From: Ostrinia nubilalis
Taxonomy: Eukaryota; Arthropoda; Insecta; Lepidoptera; Crambidae
Length of the DNA: 64,000 nt
Assembly: GCF_963855985.1 (NCBI RefSeq)
Contig: NW_026973566.1
Coordinates: 1 to 64,000, forward strand
Reading direction: 5' to 3'
The first letter of the stretch is position 1. Each line of letters begins with the position of its first letter. The notes beneath the pieces are model-generated. The model did not search any database. It had not been told where the DNA came from and worked only from the letters and a program-made list of their open reading frames with translations. The position numbers and the translations under genes were made by a program. Shown here piece after piece: positions 8,068 to 17,272 of the stretch.

Positions 8068-9272
8068 ATATTTTAAATATATCTCAACAAACATCATATG
8101 ATAACAGCATTGAAAGTTTCGAGTACCATTCGTACAAACCATACGTAACAAGTTTCAACAAGAATGATGAAATACGAATACCGATCAACCAACAAGACTT
8201 GTACGTGTTACCTTCACTTAGTAGTCTATATATCGAAGGTAAAGTAGTTGTGTATAACAGCACCACCAAAGAAAAAGTATCAAATGTACACTTCGTTAAT
8301 AATCCAGGCTTATTTCTCTTCCAAGACATAAGATATGAACTTAATGGAGTTGAAATAGATAAAATTAAGAATGCTGGTATTACTACAACAATGAAATCTT
8401 ACCTATCCTTAAATGAAAATGAATCCAAATGTGGTCGAGTTTGGGGCTGGTCAACCGCGGGAACAAACAATGCTAGTGGTGGAGCATTTTCTGCATCTAT
8501 ACCATTAAATAGGATACTAGGATTTGCAGAGGATTATGAAAAAATTATCATTAACTGTAAACACGAGTTAGTGTTACTGAGAAGTAATACTAACCTTAAT
8601 GCGGTCAAGTTAAATGCAGGTGAAGTTGTAGATGACATAATAATCAATAAAATTATTTGGCGCGTTCCACACATCAAAGTTTCAGACCGTGAGAGGATAA
8701 ACCTATTGAAACACTTGGAGAAAGATCGAGCTATTCCATTAGTGTTTCGTAATTGGGATCTGTATGAATACCCATTACTGCCTAAAACACGTAAACATAC
8801 TTGGTCAATTAAAACTTCATCGCAAATAGAAAAACCACGATTTGTTGTAATTGCCTTACAAACCAATCGCAAACATAACGCTGTGTTGTCAATGGCAGAA
8901 TTTGATCATTGTCACGTACGAGATGTAAGGGTCTTTTTAAATTCAACATATTATCCGTATGAAGGACTAAATGTCAGTTTTTCAGAAGAAAAAATTGCTT
9001 TATTATATGAACAGTATTCAAGATTTCAGCAGTCGTATCACGGACGCCGGTCAGAGCCGTTGTTGAGCTTGAAAGAATTCAGAGACGTAGCTCCCTTATT
9101 TGTTATCGACTGTTCAAGACAACACGAAACTTTAAAAGGTTCGATCGATGTAAGAGTTGAAATTGAAACAGACCAAGAGATACCAGATCAGACAGCTGCT
9201 TATTGCTTGATTCTAAACGATTGTATATTTGAATACAAACCTTTGAGTAATATCGTTAAGAAAATATCATGA
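8064..9272 (+). CDS. Major capsid (PY-type, double jelly-roll-like) protein
   Basis: The protein is 402 aa. The N-terminal pattern SIESFEYHSYKPYVTSFNKNDEIRIPINQQDLYVLPS..YIEGKV is the signature of the major capsid family in arthropod Polinton-type elements. IRYELNGVEIDKIKNAG and a C-terminal stretch ending CIFEYKPLSNIVKKIS are also conserved. Relatives form the hexameric capsomers of the shell. The last 54 codons specify the same amino acids in the second copy despite 22 silent codon differences. The gene sits in an ATGA-linked chain with the small gene before and the exonuclease-like gene after. The reading frame is intact. Confidence 0.82.
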   Translation: MNILNISQQTSYDNSIESFEYHSYKPYVTSFNKNDEIRIPINQQDLYVLPSLSSLYIEGKVVVYNSTTKEKVSNVHFVNNPGLFLFQDIRYELNGVEIDKIKNAGITTTMKSYLSLNENESKCGRVWGWSTAGTNNASGGAFSASIPLNRILGFAEDYEKIIINCKHELVLLRSNTNLNAVKLNAGEVVDDIIINKIIWRVPHIKVSDRERINLLKHLEKDRAIPLVFRNWDLYEYPLLPKTRKHTWSIKTSSQIEKPRFVVIALQTNRKHNAVLSMAEFDHCHVRDVRVFLNSTYYPYEGLNVSFSEEKIALLYEQYSRFQQSYHGRRSEPLLSLKEFRDVAPLFVIDCSRQHETLKGSIDVRVEIETDQEIPDQTAAYCLILNDCIFEYKPLSNIVKKIS

Positions 9273-9757
9273 ATAGCAATATAATCGTAGATCTGCAAGG
9301 ATTTAAAAATAGCAAAAATGAATTTATAATAAAAGAATTTGCTATAGCTACCCAAGAGCATACTCACATATTTTTGATTAAGCCTCCATACCCGTTCTCT
9401 TCATTGACTGCTGAAGAGAAAAAGCAAGTTTGCTGGATCGAAAAAAACAGAGGCTATCGATGGAGTGAAGGATATATTGACTATAGAGAATTTCAAAGAC
9501 TTATCGTACCTTATTTAAAAGGTAAATATATCTTAGTAAAAGGAGAAGAAAAGATCAAATGGGTGCATAATTTATGTAATCAAAATGACGTTTTAGACGT
9601 AACTTGTTTAGGCGCTCCAAGTTTAAGTACTCTTTACAAACTTTATTGTTTTGATAACCCCACATTATTTAACTGTTTTACTCATAAGAAATATTGTGCA
9701 TTAAAAAATGTGATGTGTATAAAGAAATGGTGTGTTGAAAAAAATGTAGCAGTATAA
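9269..9757 (+). CDS. Conserved 162-aa element protein, possible RNase H/exonuclease fold
   Basis: It begins NIIVDLQGFKN...FIIKEFAIATQ, which resembles the first strand pair of DnaQ-like exonucleases (D-x-E...E). The second acid is Gln here, so catalysis is doubtful. Later conserved stretches are IFLIKPPYPFSSL, WIEKNRGYRWSEGYIDYREF, KGEEKIKWV and a Cys/His-rich C-terminus (LFNCFTHKKYCALKNVMCIKKWC). A closely similar intact gene follows the major capsid fragment in the second copy. The start overlaps the capsid stop (ATGA). Function is unknown to me. The fold suggestion is low confidence. Confidence 0.7.
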   Translation: MNSNIIVDLQGFKNSKNEFIIKEFAIATQEHTHIFLIKPPYPFSSLTAEEKKQVCWIEKNRGYRWSEGYIDYREFQRLIVPYLKGKYILVKGEEKIKWVHNLCNQNDVLDVTCLGAPSLSTLYKLYCFDNPTLFNCFTHKKYCALKNVMCIKKWCVEKNVAV

Positions 9758-10250
9758 TGTAAACTATTGAGTTTAAATTCTTTCTAAATCAAATCAAATC
9801 AAATAAATTTATTAAATATTTAAATTTATTAAATATTTCTAATGTACATATAATCATTTTCATTGTTTAATTCATAAAAATAATGTGTTTTGAAAAATGT
9901 ATTTTGCATAAAACATAGAGTTCTCTAAATGGATATGAAATGTTTAATAAGGTGTAATGAAATGTTAATAAACTGATTATTTATTGATAAAAAAGGTTGT
10001 TTAATTTAACTGGAATACAAAATATGGAAATCCTAAGGCCTTTGTCCAGTAGTGGACGTCATTTGGTTGAACGAACGATCAAAATAAGAAGACACTTGTT
10101 ACTGTAAGACTATATTTTCAAAAACACTTGTAATAAAAACACATGAAACCTTAATTTTATCGTCACCAAAAGAAAAAAAGAAAGAAAATAAAATTATTGC
10201 CTGATTAAGTTAATATAATAAGTACAAAAAGACTGATAATTTTCGGTTAA
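9758..10250. other. AT-rich gap with AAATC run and RTE 3' scrap
   Basis: A short (AAATC) run sits at about 9786-9807. Around 10030-10080 there is AAGGCCTTTGTCCAGTAGTGGACGTCATT, split here as AAGGCCTTTGTCCAG and TAGTGGACGTCATT. This is the 3' end wording of a common RTE-type LINE, on the plus strand. No gene is visible. Confidence 0.5.
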
Positions 10251-10877
10251 TGTACTACAGTGTGATTGCTTCTATTCTTATAATTACATATTAATTTACA
10301 AGTTTGCGTTACACTTTAATAAAAACTTAATACTTACATTAAAACTATACACTTAAAAAACACTAAAAGTTATCACCACAAAGTTTTTTCGATATTTTTT
10401 GAACAAGATTGTCAGTGAGGTCCATGATTTCGTCGTATGAATCCTGGACCACGTATTGTGCGCTGATCAGCACATTATCCTCTTGGTCGGTGATTTCTGA
10501 GGATGAAGCCGATCCCATATCACTCACAATATCAATAACTTCTATTTTGATGAGCCTCTTTCCTTTCTGATTTTTCGTTATCACATAGGATTTCGTCGGT
10601 CCTAGTCTTCTTTTTGAAACACCTTTTTTATTCTTAGGCTTTTTCACTTGTCTTTGAACAGCGTGCGCGTGGAGTCTGGAACACAGCTCCGGAAATTCTT
10701 GCGTAAATCCCTCCAGCGGATCTTGAGCGTACTGGGATAACATGATGTCAGGAGATTGAGCCATTATCTATAACAAAATAAAGTTTCATTAGTAAAAATA
10801 TTTTTAACGTAAAACAAAGTGTTACACAAACTTCGAAATAAATACTTACAAGAATAGAAGCAATCGCACTGTAGTAC
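10251..10877. repeat. Inverted repeat bracketing the 133-aa gene
   Basis: Plus-strand 10251-10319 and minus-strand 10877-10819 share TGTACTACAGTG, then GATTGCTTCTATTCTT with two mismatches in the first 33 bases. A weaker second block follows (AAGTTTG.GT.ACACTTT). In the 10.85-kb arm the repeat holds a 5' splice site (TTCTT|GTAAGT). In the other arm the equivalent bases are ATAATT, so the donor is lost. Confidence 0.75.
10363..10764 (-). CDS. 133-aa conserved element protein (spliced 5' UTR)
   Basis: It shares SQYAQDPLE.FTQ near the N-terminus, a central Lys/Arg-rich part, SY/FVI.K..KG..LI.I..ID and a C-terminus DLT..LV.KIS..LCGD with the 137-aa protein at 21655-22068. Each belongs to one Polinton-like copy and lies just past the exonuclease-like gene on the opposite strand. 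An acceptor (TTGTTATAG) lies 3 bases before the ATG, and a GTAAGT donor at 10849 implies an 82-nt leader intron. The acidic/Ser stretch and basic centre suggest a nuclear regulatory or replication accessory role, but no known domain is recognised. Confidence 0.75.
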   Translation of the reverse strand: MAQSPDIMLSQYAQDPLEGFTQEFPELCSRLHAHAVQRQVKKPKNKKGVSKRRLGPTKSYVITKNQKGKRLIKIEVIDIVSDMGSASSSEITDQEDNVLISAQYVVQDSYDEIMDLTDNLVQKISKKLCGDNF

Positions 10878-11277
10878 AACGTTCGTCAGAGACAAAGTGT
10901 GAATGGTAAGAAAATAACCGAGTTGAGGAATCAATCACATTTTGCTGAGTTTATAATTAATATCGTCGTCACTGACGACCTACATAATACTCAGCACGTG
11001 TACATAAACATGACAATCAGTATTGTCGAATGTTTCTTTTGCTTGAATTTTATAAATAAAAAAACAAAATATCAATTTAATTTAGCAGGTAAGGAATTTT
11101 GTAAGAAAACCAAAAAAAAATATTCTGAAAATGATTTATTTTTATAAGTAAGTAAAAAGTAATGCTAACAGAAAATGCAATATAATATTAAATTTAACAA
11201 TAAAGTCTAAAACTAACGTACCTATTTTACATAAAAATTATTTATATTTAATATTTATTTCAGCTTAAAGTTATTTA
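10878..11277. other. Gap between 133-aa gene and DNA polymerase
   Basis: AT-rich, with no supportable gene. It would hold the promoter of the 133-aa gene on the minus strand and the 3' end of the polymerase transcript. Confidence 0.4.
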
Positions 11278-14200
11278 TTACAACAAAGAGCTATGCCCCC
11301 ATGCCATTGTGGATATTTTGTCTTGCAATATAAAACGTTTGTCATCCGCATTTGACAAAGCAATCTTATTAACAGTCTGTGTAAAAATATTATGCTTTAT
11401 ACATTTAAAGAGAATATTTTTCCTACGCACTATTTTATCGTTTAGTAATGCGTTACTATAATCAGATGCCTCCAAGTGCTTAATAACATTTTTTCTTATT
11501 CCTTTTGCCTTTTTAATGACATTAGAATCAGTTTTAATGCAATACAACTTTGATCTCAACCCTACAAATTCAGTCATTATACATCCGCCAAGTTCGTCTT
11601 TGAATAGACCAGGTACTTTTTTGTTTCGAATCGGAAGGTCATACTGATTTTTCAGAGCGTAATTACTGGTATCGAAATATTGTAAGAAATGTTGCTTTAT
11701 ATCTACGTAAAAATCATTTGTTTCTATTTGGTAGATAAAGCTATCGGTGTCTGTATAGCATAGTCGTACTCTATCTCCGTAGTGAGGCTTTATTACAGAG
11801 TAATGAAACTGGTACATGTGACTTTTAGAAAGTTCTAAAACGGCAAAGCCAATGTAAATTGGTTTATCTAATATAATTCTTTCCGGTTTCATTTGAATAG
11901 CCACTAAGTTTTCGGAGAAAATGGTGGCGCTATGGAAGTTTGGTCGAGAAATTAACTTTGCAGCAGAGAGAGACCGGTTTGTTCGATTGGTATCGTCCTG
12001 CCACTGATTGACTAATTTGATGTCTACTCTACGTTCAGTGTCTTCTAATGTTTTCCCAAAAACAGAATTATTCATAAGTTTGAATAAATCTTGTTGGAAT
12101 GGTGTTACTGCTTTCTTTCTCAGTTCTGTGTTAAGATTTATATATTGCGCTAAAAATTTGCTTTGTTTAAAAGTCACAACTCGATGAATTTTTTGTAAAA
12201 TTAGACCATGGTTTAAACAAGTCTTTAAATGAACGTAGTGAATCACATATTGGTATTTTGAATATAAGTTTGGTACTAATTTAGAAGTTTTACCTCCCGG
12301 AGGTATGAATTTCTCCGCGCAAAATGGATAATCGTTGTGAATACAATGCAATTCTTCCGGATATAATAAATCAACTTCAAGAATAAACCCAAAATCCGCA
12401 TCGTCGCGCACGTTCATAATTTGTAATTGATCAATTTCGTGCTGTTTCAAAAATCTGAAATGGGATACTGGCAAAGACTGGCACATACTATAACCATAAA
12501 GATTATTACAGTCGATATATATGAGAAATGAATCCGTTTTAGTTTCATCATAATTATCCATGTAAATATTATTCGCCTGAGCATGTCTAGTAGAACATAA
12601 ACAAATTCCACCCCGTATTCCTTTCTGTATGAGACGTATAATTTCTAAGTCAGACAATAACTCTAACTCTACTCCTGTTTTCAGCAACATTGCGTCAAAT
12701 GATAAGCTCGGAGCTGTTAAGTAAAAAGCAGGATCTAAGTGATATTGCTTTTTACAAACCGCTCTAAAATTTTCAAAGACGTCTGTTAGTAAATAGACGT
12801 CGGTTTTGAGATAAAGATCTGTATATTCTCCCATATTGCTTATGTTAAAAGTATCCCAAATCACTTGTGCATGCATGTAATCTTCATCGCTGATACCTTC
12901 GTCAGTTAAAGTATTATAGAAGCTTTCTTTGGGAGGAAGTTGTCTCTCAGAGAACGATCTCCAAGATTTCATGTGGTCGTAGGGATAAATACCTTTGCGA
13001 GTCATTAATTTAAATTCGTTTTCTTTAGCAAAACATTGTTTTAAGTGAATGAAATCTGCTTTGTCTAAACCGTTTGCTAATTTTTCTAAGCTTGTGCCTA
13101 GAAATTTAAACGAGTCTACAAATCTTAATTGTGCAAATTTCCCATCAGACATTTTTAAAAATTTTGTGAATGAAATATAGTTTTCTTTATTCTTAGGTAT
13201 TACTTTAATAGGACCCAAACTATCAGCCAATTCCTTAATGAATAAATGACAATCATAGCCTGCTAAATTATGAAAAAAAATAGGAACTAGTTTTGGGAGA
13301 CTGTACTGTAAATTGCAGTACTGGTGAGCAGCACCTCGGTAGCAGCCTGTCAAGTGACAATGGTCTCTTACTTTGTCAAATAGCAGGAGACTATTGCAAA
13401 TATGACACACGTCAGCTTTGGCATGCATTTTGGCATCACTTTCGTTAAACACCATTGGCACTTCAACGTTTAAAATTTCATAAATTTTTTCTACGTCTCT
13501 ATACAGACATTTGAGAAATTTTTGAACACAGTCGCGACCGCGGTACGAAATGAATCGATTAAGTTTGCTATCAAATGAGCAAACAATGCGATAAGCAAAA
13601 GCTGCTGGAATGTGTTGTGTACGATTTAACGTAAAACTACAATTTGGATCAGGCTCACAAGTCGTTATTGGTTTAAGTAGAGTTTCAAAGTCGGCGTACA
13701 CCACAAAAGGAACATCCTGTTTCCGATTAAAATTTTTAAAATGAAGACAACTACCATGTTCCGGAAGCACGGTAGTCACACCGCAACAAGTGTGACTATT
13801 AAGTTTCTCTTCAGACGAAAAAAACAGCATACAATCATCACAAAAGTATATCGTGCCATGATGCTTTGTTATTTGAGTACGAACAAGACGTGACAAATTT
13901 TTTATTAAAACATAGTGCGATTTGTTTCCCTTTTCAAGTAATAATAAATTGATCCTTGTTTTTCTTTTAAACTCAGATCTGTAAATTGGACCCACAATGC
14001 GATTACTTTTTAAGGAATATACATTTATGGATATATTTTGATTATTTTTTTCAAATGTTCTTATATCTGTGAAAGTAACAGGGAAGTTTAGACCATCAAT
14101 ATTCAATACGTCTTGAAAATTAGGATAGGACGATGGACGATCTCCGTTGCGTTTTGCAGGATACAGGGCTGCGACAACGCTCCATAAAAAACAAAAGCTA

Positions 14201-14812
14201 TCTTTGTTTTGGATATTGATGCATGCTTTTTTCTTTTTTAAATATAATGGCAAATCCATATAACTAGAACCTGAACCACTTAAAGGATCGAATTTATTGA
14301 TATTAATCTCTACATAAATGTTATTTAGAAAGGCCCACCCACTGTCACGGTCCTGAAATTCTTCAACTTTTTTACACAAGTTATTAACAACAGAGTCAAA
14401 TATTTGGTTCCAGTTAAAGTTACGATGTATTGTTATATTCTTAGTGGCAAAAGATTTAACGTCTTGGGAATCATTTTTTAGTAAAATGAAATTAGCAAAA
14501 TACTCAATATTTATCTTTAAACTTACGTATTTTTTTAACGACTTTTCGATAAGACTACATAATTTTCCACGTTTACTGTTTAAAAATATATCCGGTAAAG
14601 TTGACTCGTGTTCCACATTTGCTGGAATTCTAAATGATGCAATACGACCTTTAAATGCAGAGGTTACCTTAAGTACTCCGTCTTCTACCGGAACCGCACA
14701 TTTGTTTTTGTGCGCATTACTCCTCAAGTGACCTATCCAATGCGTATTTTCCACGCGGGTACCACAAGCAGTACAAAAAGGCATGTTATCAATACACTTT
14801 AAGCTGAAATAA
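11255..14812. repeat. Short inverted repeat bracketing the DNA polymerase gene
   Basis: TTATTTCAGCTTAAAGT occurs on the plus strand at 11255-11271 and on the minus strand at 14812-14796, with further similarity (TATT.AT.AC) running into both ends of the coding region. At the 5' side of the polymerase this is an acceptor-like TTATTTCAG 12 bases before the ATG. Confidence 0.6.
11278..14784 (-). CDS. Protein-primed family B DNA polymerase (Polinton PolB)
   Basis: The protein is 1168 aa and intact. An N-terminal C2H2 finger (CTACG...H....H) is followed by a conserved N-terminal domain. The 3'-5' exonuclease shows YADFET (ExoI), FFHNLAGYDCHLF (ExoII) and YLKTDVYLLTDVF (ExoIII). Between ExoI and ExoII lies a zinc segment like endonuclease VII (CHICN...VRDHCHLTGCYRGAAH..CN). 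Polymerase motifs are IDCNNLYGYSM (A), KLMNNSVFGKT (B), YTDTDSF (C) and SKLYCIK (KxY). This replicates the element from a protein primer. The minus-strand orientation opposes the capsid block. An acceptor-like site upstream suggests a leader intron. Confidence 0.93.
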   Translation of the reverse strand: MPFCTACGTRVENTHWIGHLRSNAHKNKCAVPVEDGVLKVTSAFKGRIASFRIPANVEHESTLPDIFLNSKRGKLCSLIEKSLKKYVSLKINIEYFANFILLKNDSQDVKSFATKNITIHRNFNWNQIFDSVVNNLCKKVEEFQDRDSGWAFLNNIYVEININKFDPLSGSGSSYMDLPLYLKKKKACINIQNKDSFCFLWSVVAALYPAKRNGDRPSSYPNFQDVLNIDGLNFPVTFTDIRTFEKNNQNISINVYSLKSNRIVGPIYRSEFKRKTRINLLLLEKGNKSHYVLIKNLSRLVRTQITKHHGTIYFCDDCMLFFSSEEKLNSHTCCGVTTVLPEHGSCLHFKNFNRKQDVPFVVYADFETLLKPITTCEPDPNCSFTLNRTQHIPAAFAYRIVCSFDSKLNRFISYRGRDCVQKFLKCLYRDVEKIYEILNVEVPMVFNESDAKMHAKADVCHICNSLLLFDKVRDHCHLTGCYRGAAHQYCNLQYSLPKLVPIFFHNLAGYDCHLFIKELADSLGPIKVIPKNKENYISFTKFLKMSDGKFAQLRFVDSFKFLGTSLEKLANGLDKADFIHLKQCFAKENEFKLMTRKGIYPYDHMKSWRSFSERQLPPKESFYNTLTDEGISDEDYMHAQVIWDTFNISNMGEYTDLYLKTDVYLLTDVFENFRAVCKKQYHLDPAFYLTAPSLSFDAMLLKTGVELELLSDLEIIRLIQKGIRGGICLCSTRHAQANNIYMDNYDETKTDSFLIYIDCNNLYGYSMCQSLPVSHFRFLKQHEIDQLQIMNVRDDADFGFILEVDLLYPEELHCIHNDYPFCAEKFIPPGGKTSKLVPNLYSKYQYVIHYVHLKTCLNHGLILQKIHRVVTFKQSKFLAQYINLNTELRKKAVTPFQQDLFKLMNNSVFGKTLEDTERRVDIKLVNQWQDDTNRTNRSLSAAKLISRPNFHSATIFSENLVAIQMKPERIILDKPIYIGFAVLELSKSHMYQFHYSVIKPHYGDRVRLCYTDTDSFIYQIETNDFYVDIKQHFLQYFDTSNYALKNQYDLPIRNKKVPGLFKDELGGCIMTEFVGLRSKLYCIKTDSNVIKKAKGIRKNVIKHLEASDYSNALLNDKIVRRKNILFKCIKHNIFTQTVNKIALSNADDKRFILQDKISTMAWGHSSLL

Positions 14813-15072
14813 CGTCTTTAGGTATTTTACTAGTAAACAATAACGTAGTACAGTTAACGGGAATTACACAATTTATGAATTATACAACAAACTATGGCTT
14901 ATAAATTCTAAAAGAAGATTTAGGTTTAAGATTTAACAGAAAATTAACGAGAGTCTAACTCTTGATGTTCATATATGACTAAACTTAAAAGCCTATAGGA
15001 AAATGCAACAAAAAATATATTAGATGCTATTTATTTTAAATCATTCTCAGAATAGAACTAACTAACTTAAAA

Positions 15073-16462
15073 CTAAGATTTAAAGTTTATTTTATTATTA
15101 TAAAATATTGGCTCGCGGTCTTCAAACAATTTCTTCGTGGTCTTCATAAATTTTTGAAGATCCCGCCACTGCGATGTTTCGGTGTTAAGCTGAACCTTCA
15201 GCGTGTGCAGCGTCTTCTTGTAGCGATCCGCGGGCGGCGTCTTGAGCGCGTCCCTGGTGTTGTAAACACGCACCTCCACGTAATAAGCGCCCTCGAGCGG
15301 AACCGTTCGCCGCACGACACCGTTGGCCACCTTCGAGGTCAGGCTGCTGTCCAGCTGCTGACGACCGACTTTTAGTCGTTGAGAGTTTTCGATGGCGACA
15401 CTTTCGTCTTCGTCGGATAGTAGCCCGAACAGATCCGTAGAACTCTTCGTTGGAGCTCTGAAAATTAAAACATTAAAAGCATTATTTACGACTTAAAATA
15501 GTGTACATGTATTAAAATATCAATTGTTTGTATTTTCCAAATCGGTATTTCTATCTAACCTAACTTATTAACTGCACTGCCTAGTTAGTTTATCTCTATT
15601 ATGTGTCTAGTAAGTTGGCTGGTAGAAAATACCTATTAATTAGGTCCTCTGTTTAAATATAATTTATTAGGCAATAAAAAAGATCGAAAACAACATTTGT
15701 AGAAAAACATCAGATATGATATCTGCATAAAGCTTAACAAATTAATACTCACCGAGGTCTAGAAGCTACAGGTTTCTTTTTCAGCGCTGCTGGCTGCACA
15801 GTTTCACACTCAGAGTCTGATCTGTGAAATTAATAAGAAATAAATTAATAAACTTGCGTTATGAGGTTGCATTTTTTGATCACACATTTTTGCCTTAGCA
15901 AAGTAATTGCATGTAAAGATGTAGACATAATACTACAGAATATTTAATAATAAATACTCCTAAAAATTTTAGTAGTTACATTAAAATAATCATACTATGT
16001 TACAATAAAAATATCATACTATGTTAGTTACATTAAAATGATCATACTATATTACTTACCTTGATGAAGTTGGCGCAGTCTTCCTCTTCTTCGTATGTTT
16101 ACGAGGGTTAGCGATGATGGAGGTGGAACTCCCACCGAATGTGGATTCAAACTCTGAGTCAGACCTGTAAAGATAATGACAATTCAAAGTCACATAATTT
16201 CCATCCTGTGCAATGAAAGTACACTCTGCAACGAATAGTAAACGAACAACAGTTTATAGTCAGCGTCAAAAATATGTATATACTTTGACAAACGCTGCAA
16301 AACATTAAAGTTAGTTTTAAATCTTCAGTGCTAATGTATTAAACTTTAAAGTAACATGATTTACATGATGTTTGGCTAACTATTAACTAAACTAACGAAT
16401 CTCTCCATCAAATCTAAACATATCACAGTTAAAAATAGTCAAAATAAAAAATATACTCACAT
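15073..16462 (-). CDS. Four-exon acidic/SDSE-repeat element protein (about 186 aa)
   Basis: The exons are inferred from consensus splice sites on the minus strand: the leader exon ends at 16461, then 16164-16060, 15821-15753 and 15457-15073. The start codon is split, AT before the first GTGAGT donor and G at the first base of the next exon. Phases agree at every junction. The first two coding exons each open with an SDSE motif and continue Ser/Lys-rich, like nuclear proteins. The last exon has a compact C-terminal domain (RRTVPLEGAYYVEVRVYNTRD...SQWRDLQKFMKTTKKLF). It lies upstream of PolB on the same strand, so it is probably an element gene. Function is unrecognised. Confidence 0.65.
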
Positions 16463-16490
16463 ATTGAACACTCACAATTTACTCAAGATG

Positions 16491-16498
16491 TGACGTCA
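16491..16498. promoter_or_regulatory. CRE/ATF-like palindrome in leader of the SDSE gene
   Basis: TGACGTCA lies about 30 bases upstream of the predicted first donor of the minus-strand four-exon gene. This is the consensus bZIP (CREB/ATF) site. Such palindromes also occur by chance, so use as a control site is only possible. Confidence 0.3.
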
Positions 16499-17154
16499 CT
16501 GGAGCTAGTTCCTCCTTCTGAAGCACTTCGAAATACAGAATGAAGCTCATACTGCGAGCCCCCAAATTTAAAGGGAAAATATTGATAATTCGCACCCTTC
16601 CTGGAATAAGTACGCAAGTGAAAAATGCCAACTTTTCAGGAGCGTAAAAAAACTGTCCTAAAAATTTATTACCATTATTAAAAATATGTGTTATACATCA
16701 AAAGATAGCTTAAAATGTCTGTGAGGGGCCTATGTATTTATATTTAAAATACACTTAATAGGTTTTGAGAAAAACTTAAAAAAGAGCGTTGCGTACTTAT
16801 TCCGCGAAACATATTTTAACACTTGTTGTTGTAATTATGAATATTGCATTGTTGACATGTAAAGGAATACATGCTATTTGGTATTATTGCAGATAACTAC
16901 TTATTGGCGTTCAGATTTAGTCGTGCATTCAACGTGTAAGTGTAGTTTACGTAGTTTTTCCTCGAACTATTCGTATTGAAATAAATTCGTAAAAAGGATA
17001 ACGTACTTTTACCTTGTGAAAAATTACATTACTTATGGTAGTATGTAAAATTATAGCTTTATTCAAAATCAAAAAGTTACAGTATTTTTGCATAACTATA
17101 TTATAATTTTCGGAAATTGCATTTTTAGGCAGAGACGAGCTATCAAAAGGACTA
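16499..17154. other. No gene seen; presumed right flank of Polinton-like copy 1
   Basis: AT-rich sequence without a supportable frame. A long terminal inverted repeat would be expected near here, but its partner on the left is replaced by R1 debris, so I cannot delimit the element end. Confidence 0.4.
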
Positions 17155-17272
17155 ATGCCCGTTTTCACCATCAATCCCTAATTTGTAAGTGACCTCTATG
17201 GTGATACATAACAGGAATTTTGTTTTTATAGGGGTCACTTAAAAATTTGGGATTAATTGTGAAAACGGGCAT
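17155..17272. mobile_element. Short MITE with TIR GCCCGTTTTCAC
   Basis: It starts ATGCCCGTTTTCAC and ends GTGAAAACGGGCAT. The arms continue with CAATCCCTAA...AAGTGACC against GGTCACTT...GGGATTA. It is about 118 bp long, palindromic and non-coding. TAAT/ATAA flanks hint at a TWA target, as in Harbinger MITEs, but are not exact. Confidence 0.65.

Noticed and set aside
16947..17174. Minus-strand 75-aa frame
   Set aside because: It begins in the palindromic MITE and has no recognisable features.
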